Origin: Lentisphaeria bacterium UBA1724
GTDB lineage: Bacteria; Verrucomicrobiota; Lentisphaeria; Oligosphaerales; Oligosphaeraceae
NCBI GenBank assembly: GCA_002315885.1
Contig: DCIO01000023.1
Span: 1-30,950 of the forward strand
Length of the DNA stretch: 30,950 nt
Reading direction: 5' to 3'
In this document: positions 23,540 through 30,950 of the stretch, piece by piece
Layout: every line of letters starts with the position of its first letter
How positions within the stretch are numbered: the stretch's first letter is position 1
Translations under genes and position numbers: made by a program
The notes under the pieces: model-generated
What the model was told of the DNA's origin: nothing
Databases searched by the model: none
The model's input: the letters and a program-made list of their open reading frames with translations, nothing else

Positions 23540-24353
23540 TCACCGCGTCATAGAAATAGCGGTCGTCTTCTCCTGACTTCAGGGCATCCGCAATGCGCTT
23601 CTCCTGTCGGCGCTTCTGCCAGGCGGTGTATTTTGCGTATCCCGCCACGGCGATTGTCACCAGGATGATGGACCAGAGGATGATATTCAAGACACGACCA
23701 CCCAGATACTGTTCCAGGACATCGGCGGCATACCCCCACGCGCAGATGGAGGAGATGCTGGCGAATATCACCGTCGTAAGCACGCCCCAATAGCGCAGTC
23801 CCACAAAACGCGCCAGGAGGGACCCCACCACGGGTCCAGTCATGGGCATGGGAATGAAAACAAAGGCGAAGACGCCTGGGATACCGAAGCGTGCCCAAGT
23901 CTTCTTCTGGCGTTTTGCATCGCCTTTGATATCCTGGAAGGTGCTATGAAGAATCGGCAAATGGAAGAGCTTCTTGCAGGAGAGACTGAAGAGGGTATTG
24001 AAATAGCAGATGATGGAGATGGTGATGAGGCTGTTAAAGACCACATTCACCCAAAAATCCAGAATCGGGAATTTCGCGCCTTCCAGAGCCCCCATGGGTG
24101 CCCCCAGCATGATATGGGAAGTCAAGATCTTCATGAAGGCATGACCGACCTTCGCCTCCCCCATGTAACCCACCAACAACATCGCCAATGCCATGCAGGT
24201 AGCCAGGAAGCCCAGGCAGAATGACCAGAACTCGGGTAACTCCCAAATCAACTTGAAGGAAAAAGACACATGAGGGGCACCCACCTCCTGAGGATGCTTC
24301 TCCTCCACAGACAGGCGTTTGCCCTTCTTCTTTTTGTCAGTATTCTTCTTCAC
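23493..24353 (-). CDS. Small multi-drug export family (Sm_multidrug_ex) membrane protein
   Basis: A 286-residue membrane protein. After a lysine-rich cytoplasmic N-terminus (MKKNTDKKKKGKR) come about five or six hydrophobic segments. The family hallmark is visible around residues 155-200: RFGIPGVFAFVFIPMPMTGPVVGSLLA followed by LRYWGVLTTVIFAS. Another typical segment is GAPMGALEGAKFPILDFW. The C-terminus is a charged tail (KRRQEKRIADALKSGEDD). The family name is historical; transport activity is not well shown. The start is GTG at 24353 with GGAA nearby. It follows the hotdog protein gene by 27 bases. Confidence 0.82.
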   Translation of the reverse strand: MKKNTDKKKKGKRLSVEEKHPQEVGAPHVSFSFKLIWELPEFWSFCLGFLATCMALAMLLVGYMGEAKVGHAFMKILTSHIMLGAPMGALEGAKFPILDFWVNVVFNSLITISIICYFNTLFSLSCKKLFHLPILHSTFQDIKGDAKRQKKTWARFGIPGVFAFVFIPMPMTGPVVGSLLARFVGLRYWGVLTTVIFASISSICAWGYAADVLEQYLGGRVLNIILWSIILVTIAVAGYAKYTAWQKRRQEKRIADALKSGEDDRYFYDAVNDDASKTYNSFPTDY

Positions 24354-24380
24354 GATATTTCCGTCTCCCCCTAAAAGACA

Positions 24381-25322
24381 TTATTTCAGGGAGTCCAGGA
24401 GAATGAACTTCAGCGCCAAATCGCCAATCTTCAGGTCATTCACCCACAATTCGGCGGTCGCAGTCCCCGCACGGCTGCCCGTATCGCACTGCCCTACAAT
24501 CAAAAGTTGGTCGCCCAGCTTGGCATGCTGGTAGAATGTGGCGTCGTCAATGCACAAGAAAATTCCAAGCTTACCCGCATTCTCGGGCTGAGAGAGGATG
24601 TGTGCACACCCCAACTGGGCGGCGGCCTCAATCATCAGCGGGAAGGGATAGATGTCATTGTTTCCGCCTGCCAGCATCATGTCATTGCCCGTCAAATTCT
24701 TGTAACCGAAGATGCGATTGCCAGGCACACCGATGTTCACTGCCTTGTCAATCAGCAGGAAGGGCTGTCGATGGGGCAGGAGCTTCATGAGTCCCGTCAC
24801 GTCCGTCTCGGGACACCCCGCCATTTCGGCAACAAAGGGATGCTCAGGGCGCCCCAGCACGCTTCGTGGAATGTCGTATTCCTTGGGATTGACACGCGCC
24901 AAAGTGACAGTGCCCGTGGAAGCCAGACCCAGCTCGTTATTGCAGGTGACCAGGAATTCCACCTCGTCTCCCGCACGGCGCTCCTGAATTTTCGCCTCCA
25001 CCGTCATCACCATCCCAGGCAGAACCGGCTTGCGGAATTTCAGGCGATGGACATTCTTCAGGACGATTTCCGAACCGCCGATGCCAGGGATGGCCTCCTT
25101 GAAAAGGAGCTTCGCCAGCTGTGTCATGGCAGTGACCTGCAAGACCCCAGGCAGAATGGGCTGCCCAGGGAAATGCCCCTGGAAGACCGCCTCGCTCATG
25201 GAGACCGCCTTGCGAGCCACTGCGCTGTCACCCGCATCGGAAATCTCCGCCAAATCCAGCATCAGCATGGGAGCACGAGTGCCCAGAATGGCAGACAACT
25301 GACTGGAGGTATAAATCGACAT
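24381..25322 (-). CDS. Tandem FabZ-like hotdog dehydratase with split active-site residues
   Basis: A 313-residue protein made of two FabZ-like hotdog domains, related to 3-hydroxyacyl-ACP dehydratases of fatty acid synthesis. Domain 1 (about 1-150) keeps the catalytic histidine in VFQGHFPGQPILPGVL (His50), but where FabZ has its glutamate 14 residues later it has Thr64 (LQVTAMTQ). Domain 2 (about 170-313) keeps the substrate-tunnel motif LLPHRQPFLLID and the glutamate in FPLMIEAAAQLG (Glu232), but has Ala218 where histidine is expected. In FabZ dimers the catalytic His and Glu come from different subunits, so the fusion could keep one composite site, His50-Glu232. The start ATG follows GGAGTAACTCACC, which overlaps the stop of the upstream gene. 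The substrate is not clear; a lipid or envelope role is an inference from its neighbours. Confidence 0.88.
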   Translation of the reverse strand: MSIYTSSQLSAILGTRAPMLMLDLAEISDAGDSAVARKAVSMSEAVFQGHFPGQPILPGVLQVTAMTQLAKLLFKEAIPGIGGSEIVLKNVHRLKFRKPVLPGMVMTVEAKIQERRAGDEVEFLVTCNNELGLASTGTVTLARVNPKEYDIPRSVLGRPEHPFVAEMAGCPETDVTGLMKLLPHRQPFLLIDKAVNIGVPGNRIFGYKNLTGNDMMLAGGNNDIYPFPLMIEAAAQLGCAHILSQPENAGKLGIFLCIDDATFYQHAKLGDQLLIVGQCDTGSRAGTATAELWVNDLKIGDLALKFILLDSLK

Positions 25323-25328
25323 GGTGAG

Positions 25329-26075
25329 TTACTCCTGAGGGGCTGCAGGCATGGTCATGCGGGGATCCGTGGCCAACGGGATGTTGTTGAAGCGCTCCTG
25401 CTTCTCACGCTCCTTGTCCAGCTGGGCCTGCTCGGCTTCCGAGAGATCCTTCTCAACTGGGAAAGCCAACGCCAGGGGATACTGCGCATCGGGATAGAGC
25501 TTGTTCCACTCACGATTCACGACTTTCATCATTAGGTCTTTATCCATCAGAGGATTGGAGACATTCAACGTCACCATCTCCCCCTCTGCATTCTCCACCT
25601 GGAACTCCTTCTGACCATTGATGGTCATGGCAAATTCCAGGGGCTTGGGGGACATCTCACCACTGAAGGTCTTGTGAATGCACACCTCGCTGGGCTTCGT
25701 CCCAACTAGATGGTTGAGCATATACGACACGGGAGCGGGAAGACTCTCATCACCCATTCCCTGGACGTCAACCACGAACTTGGCATCCACCTTGCCCTCC
25801 GTAATCTCATGACGAACGGGATTCTCGTTCTCCATCCTCTCCTTCTCAATCGCCGCTACATAATTGCGGTGGTCGATGTAGATGTATGCACCCAATGCAC
25901 CCACCAGAATCAGCAGAATCGGAATGCCAATCAACAATGCACGGCCCCCACGGGAACGACGGTGGTCCTTCTCAAAGGCCTTCGCCTCCGCCACAGTACA
26001 GTTGCTGCGGCTCTCGTCACCAAAGAGAGAAAGCGTGTCGCGCTTCTTGAAATCGTCAAATTCGTTTTTGGACAT
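25329..26075 (-). CDS. Single-pass membrane protein of unknown function
   Basis: A 248-residue protein with a charged cytoplasmic N-terminus (about 45 residues, MSKNEFDDFKKRDTLSLFGD), one strong membrane helix (about residues 46-67, ALLIGIPILLILVGALGAYIYI) and an extracytoplasmic domain of about 180 residues. The domain has no motif I recognise; it contains VDAKFVVDVQGMGDESLPAPVSYML and a Pro-rich charged tail. The ATG has AAGG seven bases upstream. It is followed after only six bases by the hotdog gene, whose binding site overlaps its TAA. It is not a periplasmic binding protein and so does not fill the place of PotD behind the importer genes. Confidence 0.8.
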   Translation of the reverse strand: MSKNEFDDFKKRDTLSLFGDESRSNCTVAEAKAFEKDHRRSRGGRALLIGIPILLILVGALGAYIYIDHRNYVAAIEKERMENENPVRHEITEGKVDAKFVVDVQGMGDESLPAPVSYMLNHLVGTKPSEVCIHKTFSGEMSPKPLEFAMTINGQKEFQVENAEGEMVTLNVSNPLMDKDLMMKVVNREWNKLYPDAQYPLALAFPVEKDLSEAEQAQLDKEREKQERFNNIPLATDPRMTMPAAPQE

Positions 26076-26128
26076 AGCTGCGCCTTTTGTGTATTTTGTG
26101 GATTGAAATCGTTTGCGAACCTTGTGGA

Positions 26129-26923
26129 CTAACCCGCGTTGCGCTGATTGCGCTTCAGGATCATCTGGTAGGCCAGAATCGCCACGAAGGTAACTGCCAA
26201 CAGAAGTGTGGACAATGCGTTGATCAAGGGCATGGCACCTCGCTTGATCATGCCCTGTATCTGAATGGGCAAGGTGGTAGTGCCAGGGCCATTAACAAAG
26301 AATGTGATGACAAAATCGTCAATGGAGAGTGTAAACGCCAGCAGCGCCCCCGCGAAGATACCGGGGAGGATGATAGGCACCAGGACTTTCCAGGTGGTGG
26401 TCCAGTGGTTTGCCCCCAGGTCGCGTGCGGCCTCCAGGATGGTCATGTCGAAATCCTGGAGTCGTGAGAGCACTGCCATTGCCACGTAACTAATGCAAAA
26501 TGTAACGTGTGCAATGACGATGGTGGTCAATCCCAGCTCGATTTTCAGCGCCATGAAGAAGATTAACAGGCTGATACCGATGAGAATTTCGGGGACCACC
26601 AGCGGCGTGTAAATGAGGCAGTAGTGGAAATTCTGGAAGCGACTCTTGTATTTGTGGAGTGCGAATGCGCCGCAAGTTCCGATGAAAGTAGAGATTGCGG
26701 TGGCGATTGTGGCGACGATGAGGGTGTTGGTCAGAGCTCGCCAGATATCTCGTCCTTTGGAGGAGAAGAGCTGTTCGTACCACTTTAGAGTGAAGCCCAT
26801 CCAGATGGTTCCCTGGCGGTTGGCGTTGAAGGAGTTCACCACCAGCAGAATAATCGGAATGTAGAAGAAGATGAGCACCGCCCAGGTCATGATGGCGGGG
26901 AGATGGCTGCGTCGGTCCTTCAT
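26129..26923 (-). CDS. potC: PotC-like polyamine ABC transporter permease
   Basis: A 264-residue inner-membrane permease with about six helices. The N-terminus (TWAVLIFFYIPIILLVVNSFN) and VWYEQLFS-type segment (MGFTLKWYEQLFSS) are characteristic of PotC. The cytoplasmic EAA loop that docks on the ATPase is seen as EAARDLGANHWTTTWKVLVPIILPGI (key residues EAA...G), followed by LAFTLSIDDFVITFFVNGPG, a typical PotC stretch. An excellent AAGGAGG binding site lies inside the last codons of potB, and the genes are one base apart, so they are coupled. It is the last gene of the PotABC set here; no PotD follows. Confidence 0.94.
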   Translation of the reverse strand: MKDRRSHLPAIMTWAVLIFFYIPIILLVVNSFNANRQGTIWMGFTLKWYEQLFSSKGRDIWRALTNTLIVATIATAISTFIGTCGAFALHKYKSRFQNFHYCLIYTPLVVPEILIGISLLIFFMALKIELGLTTIVIAHVTFCISYVAMAVLSRLQDFDMTILEAARDLGANHWTTTWKVLVPIILPGIFAGALLAFTLSIDDFVITFFVNGPGTTTLPIQIQGMIKRGAMPLINALSTLLLAVTFVAILAYQMILKRNQRNAG

Positions 26924-26924
26924 A

Positions 26925-27812
26925 CTAGACCACCTCCTTGGCGGGCGCCGCGCTGCCGTCGGGATTCTTCTTGCCCTTGAGGAAGAAGAGCAACGGCAGG
27001 AACATCACAACCGTCAACACCGCGGATAGCGCAGCGGCGGCGGGGATGTTTCGGTTTTCCAAGGTCATTCGCACAATGACATTACCCAGCATCATGGAGT
27101 CCTTGCCACCCACCATGTCGGGAATGACGTAGGAACCTATGCAGGGAATCAACACCATCAGACACGCAGAAAGCAGGCCGTCCGCAATGCCAGGCACGAA
27201 AATCGAGAAGAATGCCCGCAAACGCGTCGCACCCAAGTCCATGGCCGCATCAAACAAGGAGAAGTCGAATTTTTCAGCGGCGGCATAGAGTGGGAGGATT
27301 GCGAAGGGCAATTCGGTGTAGATCATCACCAGGAGAACTGCCTCGGGACGATAGAGGAGCGTGGCGTCGGGATTGACTAGATGGCACCAGACCAGGAACT
27401 GCTTCAGGAATCCCTCGGGATGCAGGACCGACTTCCAAGCGAAGATTCGGATGAGGAAGTTTGTCCAGAAGGGAATGATGGTCAGAAGCATCATCAGGTC
27501 CCGCATCTTCGCAGAGACGCGGGCCATGTGATAGGCCACTGGCACCGCAATCGCCAACGTCAGCCCCGTGCAGGCCAGGCTCATCCAAATCGTCCGCCAG
27601 ATGATGGAGGGATAATTCGGGTGGGCGATGGACTGTAGAGTCTCCAGAGTCCACTGGTCACCAATGCCACCAAATTCGCCGCGGCTGCGGAACGAGATGG
27701 CAAAGATGATGAGAGTGGGCAGAAGGAAGAAGATGGTCAGCCACAGAAAGGACGGCGAACTGACCGAGAACTCACTCAGGAAGTTCTTTCGGTGGACATT
27801 GGGCGCGCTCAC
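26925..27812 (-). CDS. potB: PotB-like polyamine ABC transporter permease
   Basis: A 295-residue inner-membrane permease. Landmarks are PSFLWLTIFFLLPTLIIFAISF, the typical TLIIFAISF start of PotB, and the motif IIPFWTNFLIRIFAWKSVL. The EAA loop is present as DAAMDLGATRLRAFFSIFVPGI, then LIPCIGSYVIPDMVGGKDSMMLGN, which is diagnostic for PotB. The start is GTG at 27812, overlapping the TGA of potA as GTGA. With PotC it would form the membrane channel for spermidine/putrescine-type substrates; the exact ligand depends on the missing binding protein. Confidence 0.94.
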   Translation of the reverse strand: MSAPNVHRKNFLSEFSVSSPSFLWLTIFFLLPTLIIFAISFRSRGEFGGIGDQWTLETLQSIAHPNYPSIIWRTIWMSLACTGLTLAIAVPVAYHMARVSAKMRDLMMLLTIIPFWTNFLIRIFAWKSVLHPEGFLKQFLVWCHLVNPDATLLYRPEAVLLVMIYTELPFAILPLYAAAEKFDFSLFDAAMDLGATRLRAFFSIFVPGIADGLLSACLMVLIPCIGSYVIPDMVGGKDSMMLGNVIVRMTLENRNIPAAAALSAVLTVVMFLPLLFFLKGKKNPDGSAAPAKEVV

Positions 27813-29026
27813 TGGCCGTCCTCCTGAAGCTCAATGTTCTGAAGGGTGTTGGTAATCTCCTCCTCTTCCGAGCCGATTTCGCCGGGTTGCTGAGGCGGCA
27901 TCTGCAGCAGGTCTTCGTCCTTTTCGCTGTAGTGTTCCAGCATGTATCCGTCGTCGGACTGCCAGGAAATAAAGACCTTGTCCCCCCAGGTGATGGGCCG
28001 TTCGTCCAGCATGAAGCGGTTGTGCTGGCGGGTAATGGCGATGCGCCAGCCATTCTCAATGCTGACCCAGTAACGGGTGTGGTCTCCCTGATAGACGATG
28101 TCCTCCACCGTGGCAGGCAATACGTTGTGCTTGGGACCGACCTGGGGACGATCTATCGAAATCTGGAATTTTTCGGGGCGGATGGAGACGTGCACAAAAT
28201 CGCCCTTGGACTTCTTCTTATCGTTGAAGACCAGAATGCGCGGCAACCCAGGGACATCCAACCAGCAGTATTCGGAGTCCACCACCTCGGAAATGCTTCC
28301 GTCAAAGAAGTTGGTGTCGCCAATGAAGGCCGCCACAAAGCTGGTACGGGGAGCTTCGTAGATTTCCGCAGGAGTCCCCACCTGCTCTACTCGACCGTTG
28401 TGCATGACGGCAATGTGGTCAGAGATGCTCATGGCCTCGTTCTGGTCATGAGTCACATACATGAAGGTGATGCCGACTTCGTCGTGAATCAGCGACAACT
28501 CAAGACTCATGCGCTGACGGAGCTTCAGGTCTAGTGCCGCCAGTGGTTCGTCCAGCAACAGCACCTGCGGTTTCAGAATCAACGCACGGGCGATGGCGGT
28601 ACGTTGCTTCTGTCCACCGGAAATCTGGTTGGGCTTCTTGTCCGCGCAGGCCTCCATCTGAATCATGGCCAGCATCTTGTCCACTTCCGCATCAATTTCC
28701 GCTTTGGGACGATGGCGGATTTTCAGGCCGAAGGCGATATTCTCCCGCACGGTCATGTGGGGAAATAGCGCGTAATTCTGGAAAACGGTATTGACCTTGC
28801 GGATGTTCGGCAGCTGGTCCGTAATATCCTCGCCATCCAGCAGAATACGTCCCGTATCGGGCGACTCAAAACCCGCAAGCATACGCAAGAGCGTGGTCTT
28901 TCCACAGCCACTAGGGCCTAAAATGGAGAAGATTTCACCCCGTTTGATATTCAGCGTGACATTGTCAACCGCTTTCAGAGAACCGTATGACTTCGTCACA
29001 CGATCGAACTTCAAAAATTCTTCCAA
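27809..29026 (-). CDS. potA: PotA-like polyamine ABC transporter ATPase
   Basis: A 405-residue ATPase with Walker A LGPSGCGKTTLLRML, Q-loop VFQNYALFPHMTV, signature ISGGQKQR (Ile in place of the usual Leu), Walker B VLLLDEPLAALD and H-loop YVTHDQNEAM. A regulatory OB/TOBE region follows (about residues 240-370, e.g. VHVSIRPEKFQI and VYQGDHTRYWV). The last 35 residues are an acidic, glutamate-rich extension (GSEEEEITNTLQNIELQEDG). The best start is TTG at 29026, with AAGGA about ten bases upstream; a TGA closes the frame shortly before. It heads the PotABC set after a 129-base gap from the YgiQ gene, which presumably holds the promoter, although I see no clear hexamers. Confidence 0.95.
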   Translation of the reverse strand: MEEFLKFDRVTKSYGSLKAVDNVTLNIKRGEIFSILGPSGCGKTTLLRMLAGFESPDTGRILLDGEDITDQLPNIRKVNTVFQNYALFPHMTVRENIAFGLKIRHRPKAEIDAEVDKMLAMIQMEACADKKPNQISGGQKQRTAIARALILKPQVLLLDEPLAALDLKLRQRMSLELSLIHDEVGITFMYVTHDQNEAMSISDHIAVMHNGRVEQVGTPAEIYEAPRTSFVAAFIGDTNFFDGSISEVVDSEYCWLDVPGLPRILVFNDKKKSKGDFVHVSIRPEKFQISIDRPQVGPKHNVLPATVEDIVYQGDHTRYWVSIENGWRIAITRQHNRFMLDERPITWGDKVFISWQSDDGYMLEHYSEKDEDLLQMPPQQPGEIGSEEEEITNTLQNIELQEDGQ

Positions 29027-29155
29027 CTCAAGTCGTTCCTTACCGTTACGTCAGCAGCGCTGAGAGTGGCTCACATGCCCTATATAACTACCCCCGAGAA
29101 GCAGTCTGTTGGCAGGGCGCTAATATAATCCGTTGTGGTGGGATTTTTAGGGTAC

Positions 29156-30916
29156 TTAATGGCCTTTTGGTCTGGAATGGCCGCCGGGGTGCACGCGGTC
29201 ACGACGGAGCATATCCCGCTGGTCGCGGCGTTCCGCCAGTCCCTTGTTGACGTCGATGGGCTTGCCCTCGGGAGTCACACCGCAGTAATACATGGCGCAG
29301 CCCATGGTCATGGACAGAGGAATGAAATCCTGGACCTGCTGGGGATTCCAATGATAGCGCTGGAGATAATCGTCAACGACGCGCATGTGCTTTGCGGTGC
29401 AACCCGGGAAATTCGAGATGAAATAAGGCACCATGAATTGACGCTTGCCTGTCTGTCGATTCACCCAGTCGAAAATTTCCTTGAATTTCTCGAATTCATC
29501 GGGCTTGCCCTTTCGCATGAGTCGCAGGACCTCGCCATCCAAGTGTTCTGGAGCAACGCTGAGCTGTCCTGGCACGTGGTCGCGGAGGATTTTTTCGGTC
29601 TGGTGGGGTTGCGCCAAAGCCAAATCCAACCGCACACCGGAGTTGATATAGACGTGGTTCACCCCTGGGATGTCCTTCACCTGGTCCAAGAGTTGCATCA
29701 GGGGCTTTTCCTTGGGGTCGTAGTTGGGACAGAAGCTGGGGAAGAGGCAAGATACCCGCTTGCACTTTTTGCAGAGTTCGGGATTATGGGGGCCATGACC
29801 GTAGATATTTCCCGCCGCACCGCCCAAATCGCTGATGGTGCCATGGAAATAGGGCTGCGTTGCGAGGCGCTTGATGCTGCGGACCACACTGGCAGGCGTA
29901 CGCGAGACCAGGTTGCGGCTCTGGTGGGAGACCAGACCGCAGAAAGCACAGCCACCGGGACAGCCCCGAACCACGGTGATGGAGTCCTTGATGACTTCCC
30001 AGGCGGGGATCTTCTCGGTATAGCTCCAATGCTGGACGCCTGTGTAGGGTAATTCGCTGAAGTGGTCAAATTGTTCCGAGGTCATGGCGGGACGGGATGG
30101 CTCCACCAACAAAATACGCTTGTTGGTCCACTGAATCAGCCGACGGCCATTCCAGGGATTCATCTCGGTCTCGATGATCTTGGTCTGACGCATCAACGCC
30201 ATCTTGTCCGAACAGACTTCTTCGTAACTGGGGAGCTCCAGGCAATTCTCGTCCATCACAAAAGCCGCGCTCTCCTTGCCACCGAGATAACGGCAAGTGC
30301 CGCGGATCCCCTCAAGCCCCCTGCCCTGACGCAAACGTTCAAAAATCTCCAGCATGGTCAGCTCGCCCATGCCAAAACAGAGCAGGTCCGCCTTGGAATC
30401 CACAAGCATCGAAGGACGGATCTTGTCCTGCCAGTAGTCATAGTGCGCCACACGACGCAAACTGACTTCCATGCCACCCAAAATCACCGGCAAACCAGGA
30501 AATGCCTGACGCACCAACTGGGAATACACCACCGAGGCATGGGGGGGGCAAAGCCCGGGACGACCACCAGGAGAATACATGTCCTCCTTGCGAAGACGGC
30601 GTCCAACAGTGTAGAGTTTCACCATGGAATCCATGTTACCGCTGGAAACACCAGCCCCCAACAACGGACGTCCAAAGACCTTCAGGCTCTCAGGATCACG
30701 CCAGTCAGGCTGGGCAATCAGACCTACACGATACCCCGCATCCATCAAGACCCGGGCAATCACCACAGGCCCAAAAGTGGGATGATCCACGTAGGCATCA
30801 CCCGTGACAATCAAAATATCAATGGCATCCCAATGACGAGCAACCATCTCCTCACGGGTCATGGGAATAAATGATGTCAAATCTCTGCGCATGGGAATAA
30901 TATAATCAATGCTCAT
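29156..30916 (-). CDS. ygiQ: YgiQ-family radical SAM protein
   Basis: A 586-residue member of the YgiQ family. The N-terminal region (about 30-190) is B12-binding-like in character (IDILIVTGDAYVDHPTFG, LLGAGVSSGNMDSMV, PVILGGMEVSLRRVAHYD). The radical SAM cluster motif is VVRGCPGGCAFCGLVSHQ with Cys319, Cys323 and Cys326. A second conserved cysteine group specific to this family follows: CKKCKRVSC...FCPNY (Cys382, 385, 390, 396). The C-terminal domain has SVAPEHLDGEVLRLMRKGK and MVPYFISNFPGCT. The molecular function of YgiQ proteins is not settled. The start is the ATG at 30916; no Shine-Dalgarno site is evident, and an ATG at 30892 is an alternative. Most of the gene up to its start is complete in the window. 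Confidence 0.95.
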   Translation of the reverse strand: MSIDYIIPMRRDLTSFIPMTREEMVARHWDAIDILIVTGDAYVDHPTFGPVVIARVLMDAGYRVGLIAQPDWRDPESLKVFGRPLLGAGVSSGNMDSMVKLYTVGRRLRKEDMYSPGGRPGLCPPHASVVYSQLVRQAFPGLPVILGGMEVSLRRVAHYDYWQDKIRPSMLVDSKADLLCFGMGELTMLEIFERLRQGRGLEGIRGTCRYLGGKESAAFVMDENCLELPSYEEVCSDKMALMRQTKIIETEMNPWNGRRLIQWTNKRILLVEPSRPAMTSEQFDHFSELPYTGVQHWSYTEKIPAWEVIKDSITVVRGCPGGCAFCGLVSHQSRNLVSRTPASVVRSIKRLATQPYFHGTISDLGGAAGNIYGHGPHNPELCKKCKRVSCLFPSFCPNYDPKEKPLMQLLDQVKDIPGVNHVYINSGVRLDLALAQPHQTEKILRDHVPGQLSVAPEHLDGEVLRLMRKGKPDEFEKFKEIFDWVNRQTGKRQFMVPYFISNFPGCTAKHMRVVDDYLQRYHWNPQQVQDFIPLSMTMGCAMYYCGVTPEGKPIDVNKGLAERRDQRDMLRRDRVHPGGHSRPKGH

Positions 30917-30930
30917 AGGACCGGTAGGAG

Positions 30931-30950
30931 CCTAGGAAGCCTAGGAAGCC
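30931..30950. repeat. 9-bp tandem repeat (CCTAGGAAG) at the window edge
   Basis: Two full copies of CCTAGGAAG and the start of a third lie just upstream of the YgiQ gene and run off the window. Each unit contains the 6-bp palindrome CCTAGG. The true copy number cannot be seen. Confidence 0.6.

Noticed and set aside
1..30950. tRNA, rRNA or insertion sequence genes
   Set aside because: I saw no cloverleaf-like or rRNA-like sequence, no transposase motifs and no terminal inverted repeats of IS type.

Overview
Every gene I can support lies on the minus strand, so transcription runs from high to low coordinates. The organism looks Gram-negative. It has an outer-membrane efflux factor with a tripartite pump, several lipoproteins with N-terminal lipoboxes, a Wzx/Wzy-type polysaccharide locus and a PotABC importer. 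GTG and TTG starts and short 4-base gene overlaps are common. I cannot fix the phylum from sequence alone. The gene content and the intergenic repeats would suit a gut or environmental member of the PVC superphylum (Verrucomicrobiota, Lentisphaerota or Kiritimatiellota type), but that is a guess.

Right part (29.1-30.9 kb): a YgiQ-family radical SAM protein. Next (26.1-29.0 kb) comes a PotA-PotB-PotC polyamine-type ABC importer without a binding-protein gene in the window. Then (21.4-26.1 kb) there is a run of envelope genes: a single-pass membrane protein, a tandem FabZ-like hotdog protein, a small-multidrug-export-family membrane protein and two lipoproteins. The larger lipoprotein is an alpha/beta-hydrolase relative that seems to lack its nucleophile. 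Next (16.4-21.3 kb) is a complete MacAB-TolC-like set: outer-membrane factor, periplasmic adaptor, ATPase and permease. Tandem heptamer repeats sit in two of its gene junctions.

Left part (0-16.2 kb): a long surface-polysaccharide operon. It begins with a leader carrying a likely promoter, a palindrome, a hairpin and an ops-like GCGGTAGC element. A NusG/RfaH-type antiterminator gene follows, cut between its NGN and KOW domains by an in-frame TAG. Then come a polyprenyl-phosphate GlcNAc-1-P-transferase fused to a second membrane/Rossmann-like module, a Wzx flippase, a GT2, a pyruvyltransferase, a hexapeptide acyltransferase, a Wzy polymerase, an MBOAT/SGNH pair, a GT4, a TupA-like ATP-grasp enzyme, a GT2, a WecG/TagA-type transferase, a GT4 and the start of one more gene. 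Together these could start a polyprenyl-linked unit on the inner membrane, extend it, decorate it with pyruvate, acyl and possibly amide groups, flip it and polymerise it.

The observations most worth following are: (1) the in-frame TAG in the antiterminator together with the ops-like leader; (2) a fused double-hotdog dehydratase whose two halves have lost complementary catalytic residues, leaving one composite site; (3) hairpin-forming 33/34-bp repeats on both sides of the WecG/TagA gene, one of which supplies that gene's stop codon; (4) heptamer repeats at operon junctions.
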